IMG/VR virus record: IMGVR_UViG_3300031839_001269
Coordinates: 1-42,760 of that record
Strand: one strand, 5' to 3'
Source of the DNA: a virus
DNA: 42,760 nt
Shown: in pieces, positions 36,261-42,760 of the stretch
Numbering within the stretch: position 1 is the stretch's first letter
Layout of the letters: the number at the start of each line of letters is the position of its first letter
Position numbers and translations under genes: made by a program
Notes under the pieces: generated by a model
Database searches by the model: none
The model's input: the letters and a program-made list of their open reading frames with translations, nothing else
What the model was told of the DNA's origin: nothing

Positions 36261-37091
36261 TGATCCGGCCTCCGGTTGATTCCCGCCGCTGCGGGCGGTG
36301 GTTGTGTCGGCACTCCCGACCACTTTCAGCGCCGGTGCAGCGCCTATGCGGTCGATCATACCACGTTTCATAGCCTTGTCGGCAAGGTAGGTTGCGCCCT
36401 GTCCGAAACTGGCGTTCACTTCCGAGGGCGTGACGCCCCGGCCCTTGGCAATGGCATCGACGAAAAGGTCGTGCATCGCGTCCAGTTCTTCCACGACCAT
36501 CGCTTTGCCCTCGTCCGTCTGGACGTCTGGCCGCTTTCGCGGGGCGTTGGTGCTGGTGATTGTGACCGAGTCCTCGCGGACCCTGAATTCTGCGGCGACG
36601 CCGATGCTGCCGATCCGGCTCGCCCGGTTCGTGGCGACGATCTCGTTCGCCTGGCTGGCCATCGCATACGCTGCCGACGCGCCGACGCCAGAGATCACGG
36701 CGGTGATCGGCTTTTTCGCGGCCTCGATAGCCGCCAGCGCATCGAACAGGCCGTCGAACGCGCCGCCCGGACTGTCGATCGCGAGCGTGATGTCGTCGAC
36801 CTCGGCGTTCGCCTCGGCCTGCGCGATCGCGTCGATAATCTGCGGGTATGTCGTGTTCCCGCCGCCGAACAGCATCGCCAAAAAGTCCGGCTTTTTGGTC
36901 ATTACGCCGGCGATCTGGATCTCGGCGGAACGGCCAGCGGTCGACAGGATCCGCGACCCTCGACTCGATCCGCTGCCGTCGTCCTCGAAAAAGCGCGCCT
37001 CGTATTCGGCCTGCTGTTCAGCAGTCGGGGCTGCGCCTGAATTCAGCGCCGCCTCAAGTCTCGCGCGGACTTCCGGCTCTAGTAGCCACAT
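35877..37091 (-). CDS. Prohead protease/scaffold fusion, S49 family (lambda gpC-like), 404 aa
   Basis: S49 fold: I-T-L-A-I-D-S-P-G-G at 101-110, catalytic Ser139 in G-V-G-A-S-A-A-Y-A-M-A, and I-G-S-I-G-V (helix N-cap) after it. About residues 275-404 are a scaffold-like, acidic, helical segment (M-D-L-N-E-L-K-A-K-H-P-D-V-Y). Gene order matches lambda C between portal and D. It cleaves scaffold and itself during head maturation. The S49 dyad Lys is not identified with certainty. Confidence 0.88.
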   Translation of the reverse strand: MWLLEPEVRARLEAALNSGAAPTAEQQAEYEARFFEDDGSGSSRGSRILSTAGRSAEIQIAGVMTKKPDFLAMLFGGGNTTYPQIIDAIAQAEANAEVDDITLAIDSPGGAFDGLFDALAAIEAAKKPITAVISGVGASAAYAMASQANEIVATNRASRIGSIGVAAEFRVREDSVTITSTNAPRKRPDVQTDEGKAMVVEELDAMHDLFVDAIAKGRGVTPSEVNASFGQGATYLADKAMKRGMIDRIGAAPALKVVGSADTTTARSGGNQPEAGSMDLNELKAKHPDVYAAAMQEGVSQERDRVVAHLNMGTQAGIMDTAVAAIKDGQGMTMTLQSEYMAAAMNKRDTDKRVADDTETAAADGAAATTTQEDEQTRDAKAEQGIWAFAMDRCGVEMGGASNA

Positions 37092-37141
37092 ATCAAAATC
37101 CCCCTAGTTATCCGCTATCGTAGGCGCGGCGTTTTTGTAAG

Positions 37142-37885
37142 TCAAAGTAAAAGCCCATTGATCCACGCCGACGCCGTCGCGCCCGCTACGGTTGACCGTG
37201 CGGTCATCTTGATGTCGACCGGCCCGTCCGTGACGTTCGGGTAACTGTTATCGAACGCGATACTCGACGACCCGCTACGCTGCAGGCCGAACGAAAACGG
37301 GCGCCGCCAAGCGGTCCCGTCGAACTGTTTGAACAGGATCGACAGCGTCACGTCGTTCTCGGTCCCGGTCGATCGCTGCAGTGTTCCGATCAGTTTTTTG
37401 ATCAGCCACTTTTTATCGGATCTGACCGTGAACATCGCTTGGTTCATCTGCTGGTCTTGCGGCCGCATCAGCCCGAAAATGGTCCCGCCGCCCTGCGCCT
37501 GTATGTTCACGGTTCCGAGGAATGGCGTCAGGTCGACGTTCTCGACCTCGTTGATCCGGGAGACCAGCGCCTCGGGCAGCAGGACGGGGGTCGTGCCGTT
37601 AAGGTTTACGCGGAACCGGGGCAGGTTTACGGCCCCCGGGCCCAATGTCTCGAACTCAATCAGCTGCGTGTCGGTCGGGTCGGTGCTGACGACTTCCAGC
37701 TGCTGGCCGGCGTTGCTTGGCAGCGGTATGACTGCAGCGGCCAGGCGGCTTATATCCTCCTCGACGTCTGCCGTCAGGCCGGACCGAACTCCGAAAACGT
37801 CGAAAGGTCGGACGTTTTTCAGCAGGCCGAGCCCGATCGCAGCCGGGGCATCGTCCCGGATATTAAAAACGCTACGAGCTGCCAT
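37142..37885 (-). CDS. Structural protein of unknown role between portal and protease, 247 aa
   Basis: ATG at 37885 has GAGGAT 8 nt upstream; a TTG at 37903 is less likely. Its body is beta-rich with V-N-I-Q-A-Q-G-G-G-T-I-F-G-L-M and, near the C-terminus, F-D-N-S-Y-P-N-V-T-D-G-P-V-D-I-K-M-T-A-R. It has no place in lambda's B-C order, so it is an extra head or connector component. Similar beta-rich proteins with A-x-W-I-N-G ends occur as decoration or fibre-like structural proteins. Starts inside the portal stop region (14-bp overlap). Confidence 0.65.
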   Translation of the reverse strand: MAARSVFNIRDDAPAAIGLGLLKNVRPFDVFGVRSGLTADVEEDISRLAAAVIPLPSNAGQQLEVVSTDPTDTQLIEFETLGPGAVNLPRFRVNLNGTTPVLLPEALVSRINEVENVDLTPFLGTVNIQAQGGGTIFGLMRPQDQQMNQAMFTVRSDKKWLIKKLIGTLQRSTGTENDVTLSILFKQFDGTAWRRPFSFGLQRSGSSSIAFDNSYPNVTDGPVDIKMTARSTVAGATASAWINGLLL

Positions 37886-39569
37886 CTTGCAGATCCTCGA
37901 CAAGTGAAACGACCGAGTCGGTCCCCTCTTTCAGCGCGCTGATCGCGTTCGCCGCGTCGCTGCCGAATTCCCGTTCGAGCTCAAGCGTCGGCCGGACGGC
38001 CTCGGCGAGCAGCTGGTTCTCGCGCTTCAATCGTTTGACGTTCTTGCTGAACTTGGTCCCGGTCGTGATCCGCGACTCGCGGGCCCGGGTTGAATACCCG
38101 CCAGCGACCAGCAGGTCCGAGCCTTTGACCTGTTTCAGCATGTCGGTCGACGGCTTGATCGAGCCGTACCAGTCGACGGTCGTCCACGCGCCGAAAATGT
38201 CATACCGCTGCGGATCCCGCCACGCGTCGAGCATGCCGGGCGATCGGATCTTTTGCTGCAGCGCTTCGCTGATCAGCCACTCGATATAGATCGGCGTGCA
38301 GAACGTCTCGCCAAAGTCGGCCCAGATCTTATTCAAATAGATTTTGAATTCGTTGATCGCTGCCTGGCTGGCGGAATAGTTATTCGAGAACGCAAGCCGC
38401 AGGATCTCCGGCGGGACCTCGTTCGCCCAGGCCACGGCTTGAACGATGGCCTCCTCGAACTCGCCGAAATTGACGTCGGTCCCTTGACTATGGAACCCGA
38501 CCGGCTCCTCGCCCTGCTGCAGCTCCTCCATGACGACGCCCGGGATCTGGTTCGCGAGGTTGAACTCGCGTTTCGTCCCGTCGCCGTCGGTGGTCTGCGC
38601 GGTGTCACGGCGGACGGCGCCATTCGAGACGGGCAGCGTGCCCGGCTTGTTCTCGGTTTTCTTGATATACATCGCCAGGATCGAGTTGACCACGGCTTTG
38701 CGCTGGGCGCTGTCGCGGTAGCGGTCGATCTCTTTCAGCGATTGCATGACCAGAGACAGGAGCGGCTGCCCGCGAACGTCGTCGAGGCGCTTGTCGGTGC
38801 CGTACACGAGCCACGAGATCCGCCGGCCAGAGCGCGAGCCGAACGCCGGCAGGCGCTTACTGCTGCCGTCTGCCTGGGTGATCCAGTGCGCGACGACACG
38901 GCCGCGCGGATCCTGCTCGACGCCCCATGTAATCGTGTGGCCCGGGCGCAGCCCCTCGTTCCCCCCGAGCGGGGTCCGGACCTTGTCGCCCGGGATCAGC
39001 TGGACGGTCGGCATCCGGGTACGCGGAGACGTCCGCAGGACGACCAGAACGTCGCCCGCGATCAGCGCCTCGGCTCGGGCCGCCCGTTGGATGGCTCCGA
39101 ACGTGTGGCGTTTCTGAAAGTCGCAGACGTCGGGCTGCTTGCCCCAGATATTGAAACGGTTCTCGGTCAGCTCCGACCAGTCGTTCAGACTGTCCTCGGG
39201 GACGCCGATGATCTCCTCGTCGGGCGCCGCCTCGGGCGTTAGTCCGGTGTTTATTTCGTTCGTGATCAGGCGCCGGATCAGACCGCGCGCATATAGATTT
39301 TCATTGAACAGCTGGGCGGACCGCTGGCGCAGTGTCCAGTAATCGACGGTCTGCAGCTCGGTCGGTCCGAACCCGCCGAAAAATTTCTCGCCGTCCATCC
39401 ACGAATTGACAACGGGCGCGGGGCTGACGTTGTTCATGTACGCGAACGGCGCCAAGTCGTCGACGGCCGTCGTCTGCGATCCGACGTCGGTCTCGATCTG
39501 GGCGGTCGGGTGCGTGGCGTACCAGACGCGATTCACTACCCGCTGCAGGATGCTCGGTTTGTCTACCAT
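37872..39569 (-). CDS. Portal protein (lambda gpB family), 565 aa
   Basis: Motifs: Y-W-T-L-R-Q-R-S-A-Q-L-F-N-E-N-L-Y-A-R-G-L-I-R-R, then L-I-P-G-D-K-V-R-T, W-L-V-Y-G-T-D-K-R-L-D-D-V-R-G-Q-P-L, and V-P-P-E-I-L-R-L-A-F-S-N-N-Y-S-A-S-Q-A-A, which is the conserved portal stem helix area. The C-terminal part is charged (R-L-K-R-E-N-Q-L-L-A-E). Forms the dodecameric DNA entry ring. 7-bp overlap with the gpW-position gene. Confidence 0.92.
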   Translation of the reverse strand: MVDKPSILQRVVNRVWYATHPTAQIETDVGSQTTAVDDLAPFAYMNNVSPAPVVNSWMDGEKFFGGFGPTELQTVDYWTLRQRSAQLFNENLYARGLIRRLITNEINTGLTPEAAPDEEIIGVPEDSLNDWSELTENRFNIWGKQPDVCDFQKRHTFGAIQRAARAEALIAGDVLVVLRTSPRTRMPTVQLIPGDKVRTPLGGNEGLRPGHTITWGVEQDPRGRVVAHWITQADGSSKRLPAFGSRSGRRISWLVYGTDKRLDDVRGQPLLSLVMQSLKEIDRYRDSAQRKAVVNSILAMYIKKTENKPGTLPVSNGAVRRDTAQTTDGDGTKREFNLANQIPGVVMEELQQGEEPVGFHSQGTDVNFGEFEEAIVQAVAWANEVPPEILRLAFSNNYSASQAAINEFKIYLNKIWADFGETFCTPIYIEWLISEALQQKIRSPGMLDAWRDPQRYDIFGAWTTVDWYGSIKPSTDMLKQVKGSDLLVAGGYSTRARESRITTGTKFSKNVKRLKRENQLLAEAVRPTLELEREFGSDAANAISALKEGTDSVVSLVEDLQDGSS

Positions 39570-39820
39570 GCCGGCCTCACGTTGACCACGCCGCTGCCGT
39601 TGATGCGCGCCTCTAACGTGACGAGGCGGTTCATCAGGCCGTCGATCGTGTTGCGGATTGTCCCGAGGTCGGCTTTCGTGACGGTCTGACGGGTCTGTCC
39701 GGTGTCGAGCGTATACGACTGAACGCCGCCAGCAGAGAGCGCAAGCTCTGCGTCCTCCCAGGCGATGATCAGCTGCTTCGTTTTCTCGATCCGGTCGAGC
39801 CAGAATTGACGGTCGGCCAT
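39563..39820 (-). CDS. Head-tail joining-type small protein (gpW position), 85 aa
   Basis: M-A-D-R-Q-F-W-L-D-R-I-E-K-T-K-Q-L-I-I-A-W-E-D-A-E-L-A-L-S-A-G-G-V-Q-S-Y-T-L-D-T-G-Q. Two helices plus a beta hairpin; the pattern 'A-W-x-x-A-x-x-A-L-x-x-G-x-x-x-Y-x-(I/L)' is shared by small phage proteins (DUF6148 type) at this site. In lambda gpW fills the same slot between terminase and portal and closes the portal. Function inferred from position and length. Confidence 0.72.
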   Translation of the reverse strand: MADRQFWLDRIEKTKQLIIAWEDAELALSAGGVQSYTLDTGQTRQTVTKADLGTIRNTIDGLMNRLVTLEARINGSGVVNVRPAW

Positions 39821-39859
39821 GTCGGGGCTGTCCTTTTGATGGGTTCGCTAGCCGTTAGA

Positions 39860-41842
39860 TTATGCGCGCGGCTCTGTAAAGTAAAGTTTCTCGGTCTCGA
39901 CGTAATCCCAGAACCGAGGCCAGTCGATCGTTTCGAGCTCGAAATGCTGGATGCAGATCGAGTACGCCATGATCTCGACCGCTGCGTGCCCGTACCCGAG
40001 CAGATCCCAGAGCTCCTGTCGGGCGTTGCCTGGTCTGTACCAGAAATACGTCACGTTACCGCGCCCGTCATCTTTTTCGCGCCGGGTCTCGACGGTCAGT
40101 TCCTTTAGCGCTGCGTCGGTCAGATCGACAGGCGCATTGAAATGGTAAGGGCTCTGCTCGCCCGAGTCCTCGGTCCAGTCCCGGCGCAGCACGGTGGCCA
40201 ATCGGTCCTTGTAGTGGTCGACGAGGATCCTGTACCCGATCGTCCCCGATTGCGTTTTGAACTCGGCGAACTCCTGAATCCGCTGATTCTTTGCAGCCCG
40301 GTCCCGGCCGAGGATCGGGTACACGCCGGCGGCGTAGTCCGCGCAGAACGTGGTCACGGTGTCGTTCGCGTAACCGGCATCGACCAGCGTGATCGCGATC
40401 CGGTACTGCTTGCCATCGTCGGCCGTATAGACCGCCTCCTCGATCAGTTCGCGCAGACGCCCCCAGGCCGAGGAGCTGATCTCGCTGCAGTCGCTATCCT
40501 CAAACCGCCAATAGTCGACCACGTAGCAGCGCAGGTCGCGGGTCCAGCCCATGACAGCGACGGCGAGGTTCGATTTCTGAACGTCGACCTGACAGGTCAG
40601 GAACAGGATCCGCGAGCCGGAATACTGCGCGGCGTACTGGTTCGGGATCTGGCCGCAGCGGTAAACCGGCCGGCGATGCGCCGACACGCTGGTGAACCGG
40701 ACTTTCGAGCCCATGACCTCGAACGGCTCGGCCAGAATGTTGTTGTAGAAAACCTGATATTTGCCGATGTCCCGGACCTTTCGCTCAACCGGGTCGAATC
40801 CGCGCAGGTAGGCGCTGACGCACTTGTACCACGGCTGCATGCCGATCGGCGAGTACATGGCCGGCAGATGGTAGGACCGGATCCCAGGCTCTGCAGGGCG
40901 CGCCGTCGGCATCCAGTGCGCGCCGTGGTCCTCGCTGAATAGCCGTTCCTTGTCGTGCTCGTAGTGTTCATGCCCGCATTTCTGGCAGCAGTAGCGGACG
41001 GACTCAAGGATCAGCGAGTCGCCCTCGGTCTCCCATCGGAACCCGCCGACGATGCCGCTCTCCTTGTCCACGGTCTCCCATCGCAGGTTCTGCGGATACC
41101 CGCACGACTTGCAAAGGACCATGTATTTGCGCTGATCGCCTCGGCGGTATTGCGCCTCGATTTTGCTGGCGGGTAACAGCAGGGGCGTCGAGCCCCGGAA
41201 AATTTTCCGCCGCTCCCAATAGGCCGAGCAGCGGTCGTCGCTCAATGCGTCCGGGTCGCCGTCCTTGCCGACCACGGCCGGCCAGGCATCGATCTCGTCT
41301 TTCAGCAGGACCGCGATCGAATAGCTCCGCATCTTGTCCGCGCTCCTCGCGCCGAACGGGACGAGGTACGCGCCTTTCGCGAACTGCAGATGATTGGCAG
41401 TCTTGCCGGTTTTCCGCGTGTTGCCCTCGTCGCTCGATCGGATCAGGTCGGACATCCCGGACTGATTGAACATCGGGATCAGGTTGTTCTCGATCCGCGC
41501 TTTCGCGAGCTCGCGGTCGGCCGTCATAAACATCATCGGCAGGGTCCCGACGTGTCCGGCGAAATACAGGATCCCCGATTCGAGCGCAGTCGTGTACGTG
41601 ATCTGCACGCCCTTTTTCAGATTGACTTCGCGGACCGGGCTGTCGATGTCAAAGCAGTCGACGATCTCGCGCATGAACGGGTTCACGTCGTAGCGGAGAT
41701 AACCGGGGATCGAGGTCACGCTCTCCGGCAGATAGCGGTGCTCCTCGTTGTAGGCGGTCGGCGTGACGTGGACGACCTCGTCGGTCAGCCCCTCGATCTC
41801 GGCGAGGATCCAGTCGGCGCCGATGTCCTGCAGGTTAGGCAT
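39860..41842 (-). CDS. Terminase large subunit (lambda gpA family), 660 aa
   Basis: ATPase: Walker A-like V-N-L-K-K-G-V-Q-I-T-Y-T-T near residues 73-85, Walker B L-L-K-D-E-I-D-A-W near 178-186. Two Cys pairs, C-K-S-C and C-Q-K-C, near 245 and 285 are extra zinc-binding features. The nuclease domain: Q-V-D-V-Q-K-S-N-L near 418 (Asp), T-L-V-D-A-G-Y near 484 and F-W-Y-R-P-G-N. This type cuts at cos and translocates DNA into proheads with the small subunit. The upstream small-subunit gene overlaps by 8 bp. Confidence 0.93.
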   Translation of the reverse strand: MPNLQDIGADWILAEIEGLTDEVVHVTPTAYNEEHRYLPESVTSIPGYLRYDVNPFMREIVDCFDIDSPVREVNLKKGVQITYTTALESGILYFAGHVGTLPMMFMTADRELAKARIENNLIPMFNQSGMSDLIRSSDEGNTRKTGKTANHLQFAKGAYLVPFGARSADKMRSYSIAVLLKDEIDAWPAVVGKDGDPDALSDDRCSAYWERRKIFRGSTPLLLPASKIEAQYRRGDQRKYMVLCKSCGYPQNLRWETVDKESGIVGGFRWETEGDSLILESVRYCCQKCGHEHYEHDKERLFSEDHGAHWMPTARPAEPGIRSYHLPAMYSPIGMQPWYKCVSAYLRGFDPVERKVRDIGKYQVFYNNILAEPFEVMGSKVRFTSVSAHRRPVYRCGQIPNQYAAQYSGSRILFLTCQVDVQKSNLAVAVMGWTRDLRCYVVDYWRFEDSDCSEISSSAWGRLRELIEEAVYTADDGKQYRIAITLVDAGYANDTVTTFCADYAAGVYPILGRDRAAKNQRIQEFAEFKTQSGTIGYRILVDHYKDRLATVLRRDWTEDSGEQSPYHFNAPVDLTDAALKELTVETRREKDDGRGNVTYFWYRPGNARQELWDLLGYGHAAVEIMAYSICIQHFELETIDWPRFWDYVETEKLYFTEPRA

Positions 41843-42674
41843 TTTTCAGGGTCCTTGCGATCTTGGCTTTCATCGGACGCAGGAACGACGTGATCTGCTC
41901 GGCGACGAATTTCTCGATGTCCTCCATGTCGCGGCCGGATCCGTGCATCGCCGTCGCTCGCCTGGCGATCGTTTTCGACCCGTCGGTCAGCAGTTTGACA
42001 TGCGCCGATTCGATCGGGTCGAGGATCCCATGCTTGACCAGTTTACGGCTGACGAGCTCGCCTTTCGTCTCCGCGTTTTTCAGTCGTTTCTCGTTGATGT
42101 CCTCGATCGACTTGGTCGCTTTCAACCAGTCAAGGAACCGGATGTCGGTCCCGAATTTCTCGACCAGCTCGCGCAGCGTCATGTCGGCGAATGCCTGGAT
42201 GTCCTCGGGGACGGCAAAAATCTGATCGTCCTGGGGGATCGGGGCGCCGCGCTTTTTGGTCTCTCGCCGGGCCGCCCATCCTCGCGGCTTGCTCGGCGCT
42301 GGCGTCGTGGCCACGGGTTCAGGATCCGGGGGCGGCTGGTTCAGGACCCCCGCCGCGTCGATCAGCTGGAACAGCGCTTTCGCTCGCTTGTCCCCGATGT
42401 TCAGCGGTTTGCGTAGGGCGTTCGCGGTCGGCCGCTTGTGGTCCCGCAGGATCTCGACCGCCTCCTCGTACAGCGGATCGATGCCTTGCAGTTCCGGCTC
42501 GCGTGTTGCCCGCTCGCGCCTTTCAATGTACGCGATAACGTCCGGATGATTGGCGTCGACGCGCTTCCCGGTGCAGCAGTGTTTAAGCGGGCCGGCGCAT
42601 GCCTTCGTTACGCTTGACGGGGCGACCCCGGCTCGGCGCGCCAGTTCGACGCGACTGATCAGATTTTTAGCCAT
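41835..42674 (-). CDS. Terminase small subunit with FtsK-gamma-like winged helix, 279 aa
   Basis: ATG at 42674 (an upstream frame has no ribosome site). Residues 4-30 form an HTH (L-I-S-R-V-E-L-A-R-R-A-G-V-A-P-S-S-V-T-K) like Nu1-type DNA binders. Residues 66-112 (D-P-L-Y-E-E-A-V-E-I-L, then L-N-I-G-D-K-R-A-K-A-L-F-Q-L-I-D-A-A-G-V) closely follow the FtsK gamma domain, which has D-P-L-Y-x-x-A-V-x-x-V and L-x-I-G-Y-N-R-A-A-x-L-x-x-x-M-E-x-x-G. A Pro linker then joins to a helical C-terminal part that should contact the large subunit. It would recognise the packaging start site. Confidence 0.84.
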   Translation of the reverse strand: MAKNLISRVELARRAGVAPSSVTKACAGPLKHCCTGKRVDANHPDVIAYIERRERATREPELQGIDPLYEEAVEILRDHKRPTANALRKPLNIGDKRAKALFQLIDAAGVLNQPPPDPEPVATTPAPSKPRGWAARRETKKRGAPIPQDDQIFAVPEDIQAFADMTLRELVEKFGTDIRFLDWLKATKSIEDINEKRLKNAETKGELVSRKLVKHGILDPIESAHVKLLTDGSKTIARRATAMHGSGRDMEDIEKFVAEQITSFLRPMKAKIARTLKNA

Positions 42675-42699
42675 GCGGCTAGTGTAGCGGCTTCGCGCT

Positions 42700-42741
42700 C
42701 GCAGGCAAAGCGCAGGCAAAGATTCAAGTTTGTGCGAGGGG
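42700..42741. repeat. cos-like region: two CGCAGGCAAAG tandem repeats and a GCGAGGGG copy
   Basis: CGCAGGCAAAG occurs back to back at 42700-42710 and 42711-42721. GCGAGGGG follows at 42734-42741 and recurs at 17-24 across the join. The region lies just upstream of the terminase small subunit gene, where cosB/cosN sits in lambda-like phages. No other function is obvious for the about 85 noncoding bases. Terminal overlap at 42746-42760. Confidence 0.6.
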
Positions 42742-42760
42742 TGCGCGGTCGAATCAAAAC

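Noticed and set aside
42675-42760. tRNA-like or attachment (att) site near the genome ends
   Set aside because: No cloverleaf can be drawn and no integrase is present; the repeats suit a packaging site better.

Overview
The window is 42,760 bases of GC-rich DNA that reads as one essentially complete tailed-phage genome. The first 15 bases (1-15) are identical to the last 15 (42746-42760), so the molecule is circular, circularly closed during assembly, or carries short cohesive ends written twice. A lambda-type head and packaging module is joined to a Mu-like contractile tail: sheath, tube, gp41-type frameshift chaperone, DNA-circulation protein, gp44/45/46/47/48-like baseplate. That makes it a myovirus-like hybrid. 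RdgC, a T7-lysozyme-like amidase and the Mu-like baseplate point to a Gram-negative, probably gammaproteobacterial, host. This host call is inference. I see no integrase, transposase, tRNA, rRNA or CRISPR array.

Layout. (1) 12.67-20.0 kb, + strand: early replication operon with a Pro/Ala-rich protein, a RecB/Cas4-like nuclease (DUF2800 type), an SSB-like protein with a GYF_2-like tail, a small membrane protein, family A DNA polymerase, a MazG-like pyrophosphohydrolase and RdgC. (2) 12.59-1.4 kb, - strand: SF2 helicase, VRR-NUC nuclease, SLOG protein, a repressor-like protein with two TetR-type HTH units, a PrimPol/SF3-helicase replicase, then about 15 small accessory genes. The accessory genes sit in promoter-operator-gene-terminator cassettes. 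(3) 1.4-0.93 kb: a noncoding region packed with GCGGCTAGC repeats. (4) 0.93-0 kb and, across the join, 42.7-19.9 kb, - strand: late genes. These begin with a virion-type protein and a small conserved protein, then terminase small and large, gpW-position protein, portal, extra structural protein, S49 protease with a nested scaffold start, decoration protein, capsid, FI/FII-position proteins, tail terminator, sheath, tube, chaperones, tape measure, baseplate, fibre, and the lysis genes (amidase, holin-like protein, coiled-coil membrane protein).

How it works together. The replication set (SF2 helicase, VRR-NUC, DUF2800, SSB-like protein, PolA) resembles the helicase/VRR-NUC/DUF2800/DUF2815/PolA module of many prophages. 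Here it is split into two divergent transcription units, and an NrS-1-like PrimPol-helicase takes the primase slot. Six sites share one architecture: TGAC-N6-GTCA at the centre of a dyad of about 38 bp, lying on a TTGAC(A/C/G) -35 box with a -10 box 17 bp away. They occur upstream of the early + operon, of the tandem-HTH gene itself, and of four accessory cassettes. I infer a single phage regulon controlled by the tandem-HTH protein, whose duplicated DNA-binding unit would suit an unusually long operator.

Other points worth attention: a terminase small subunit carrying an FtsK-gamma-like winged helix next to a cos-like repeat region, a possible RNA switch that hides the tail-chaperone ribosome binding site, and the GCTAGC repeat cluster. 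All functional statements come from reading motifs and gene order. No database search was run.
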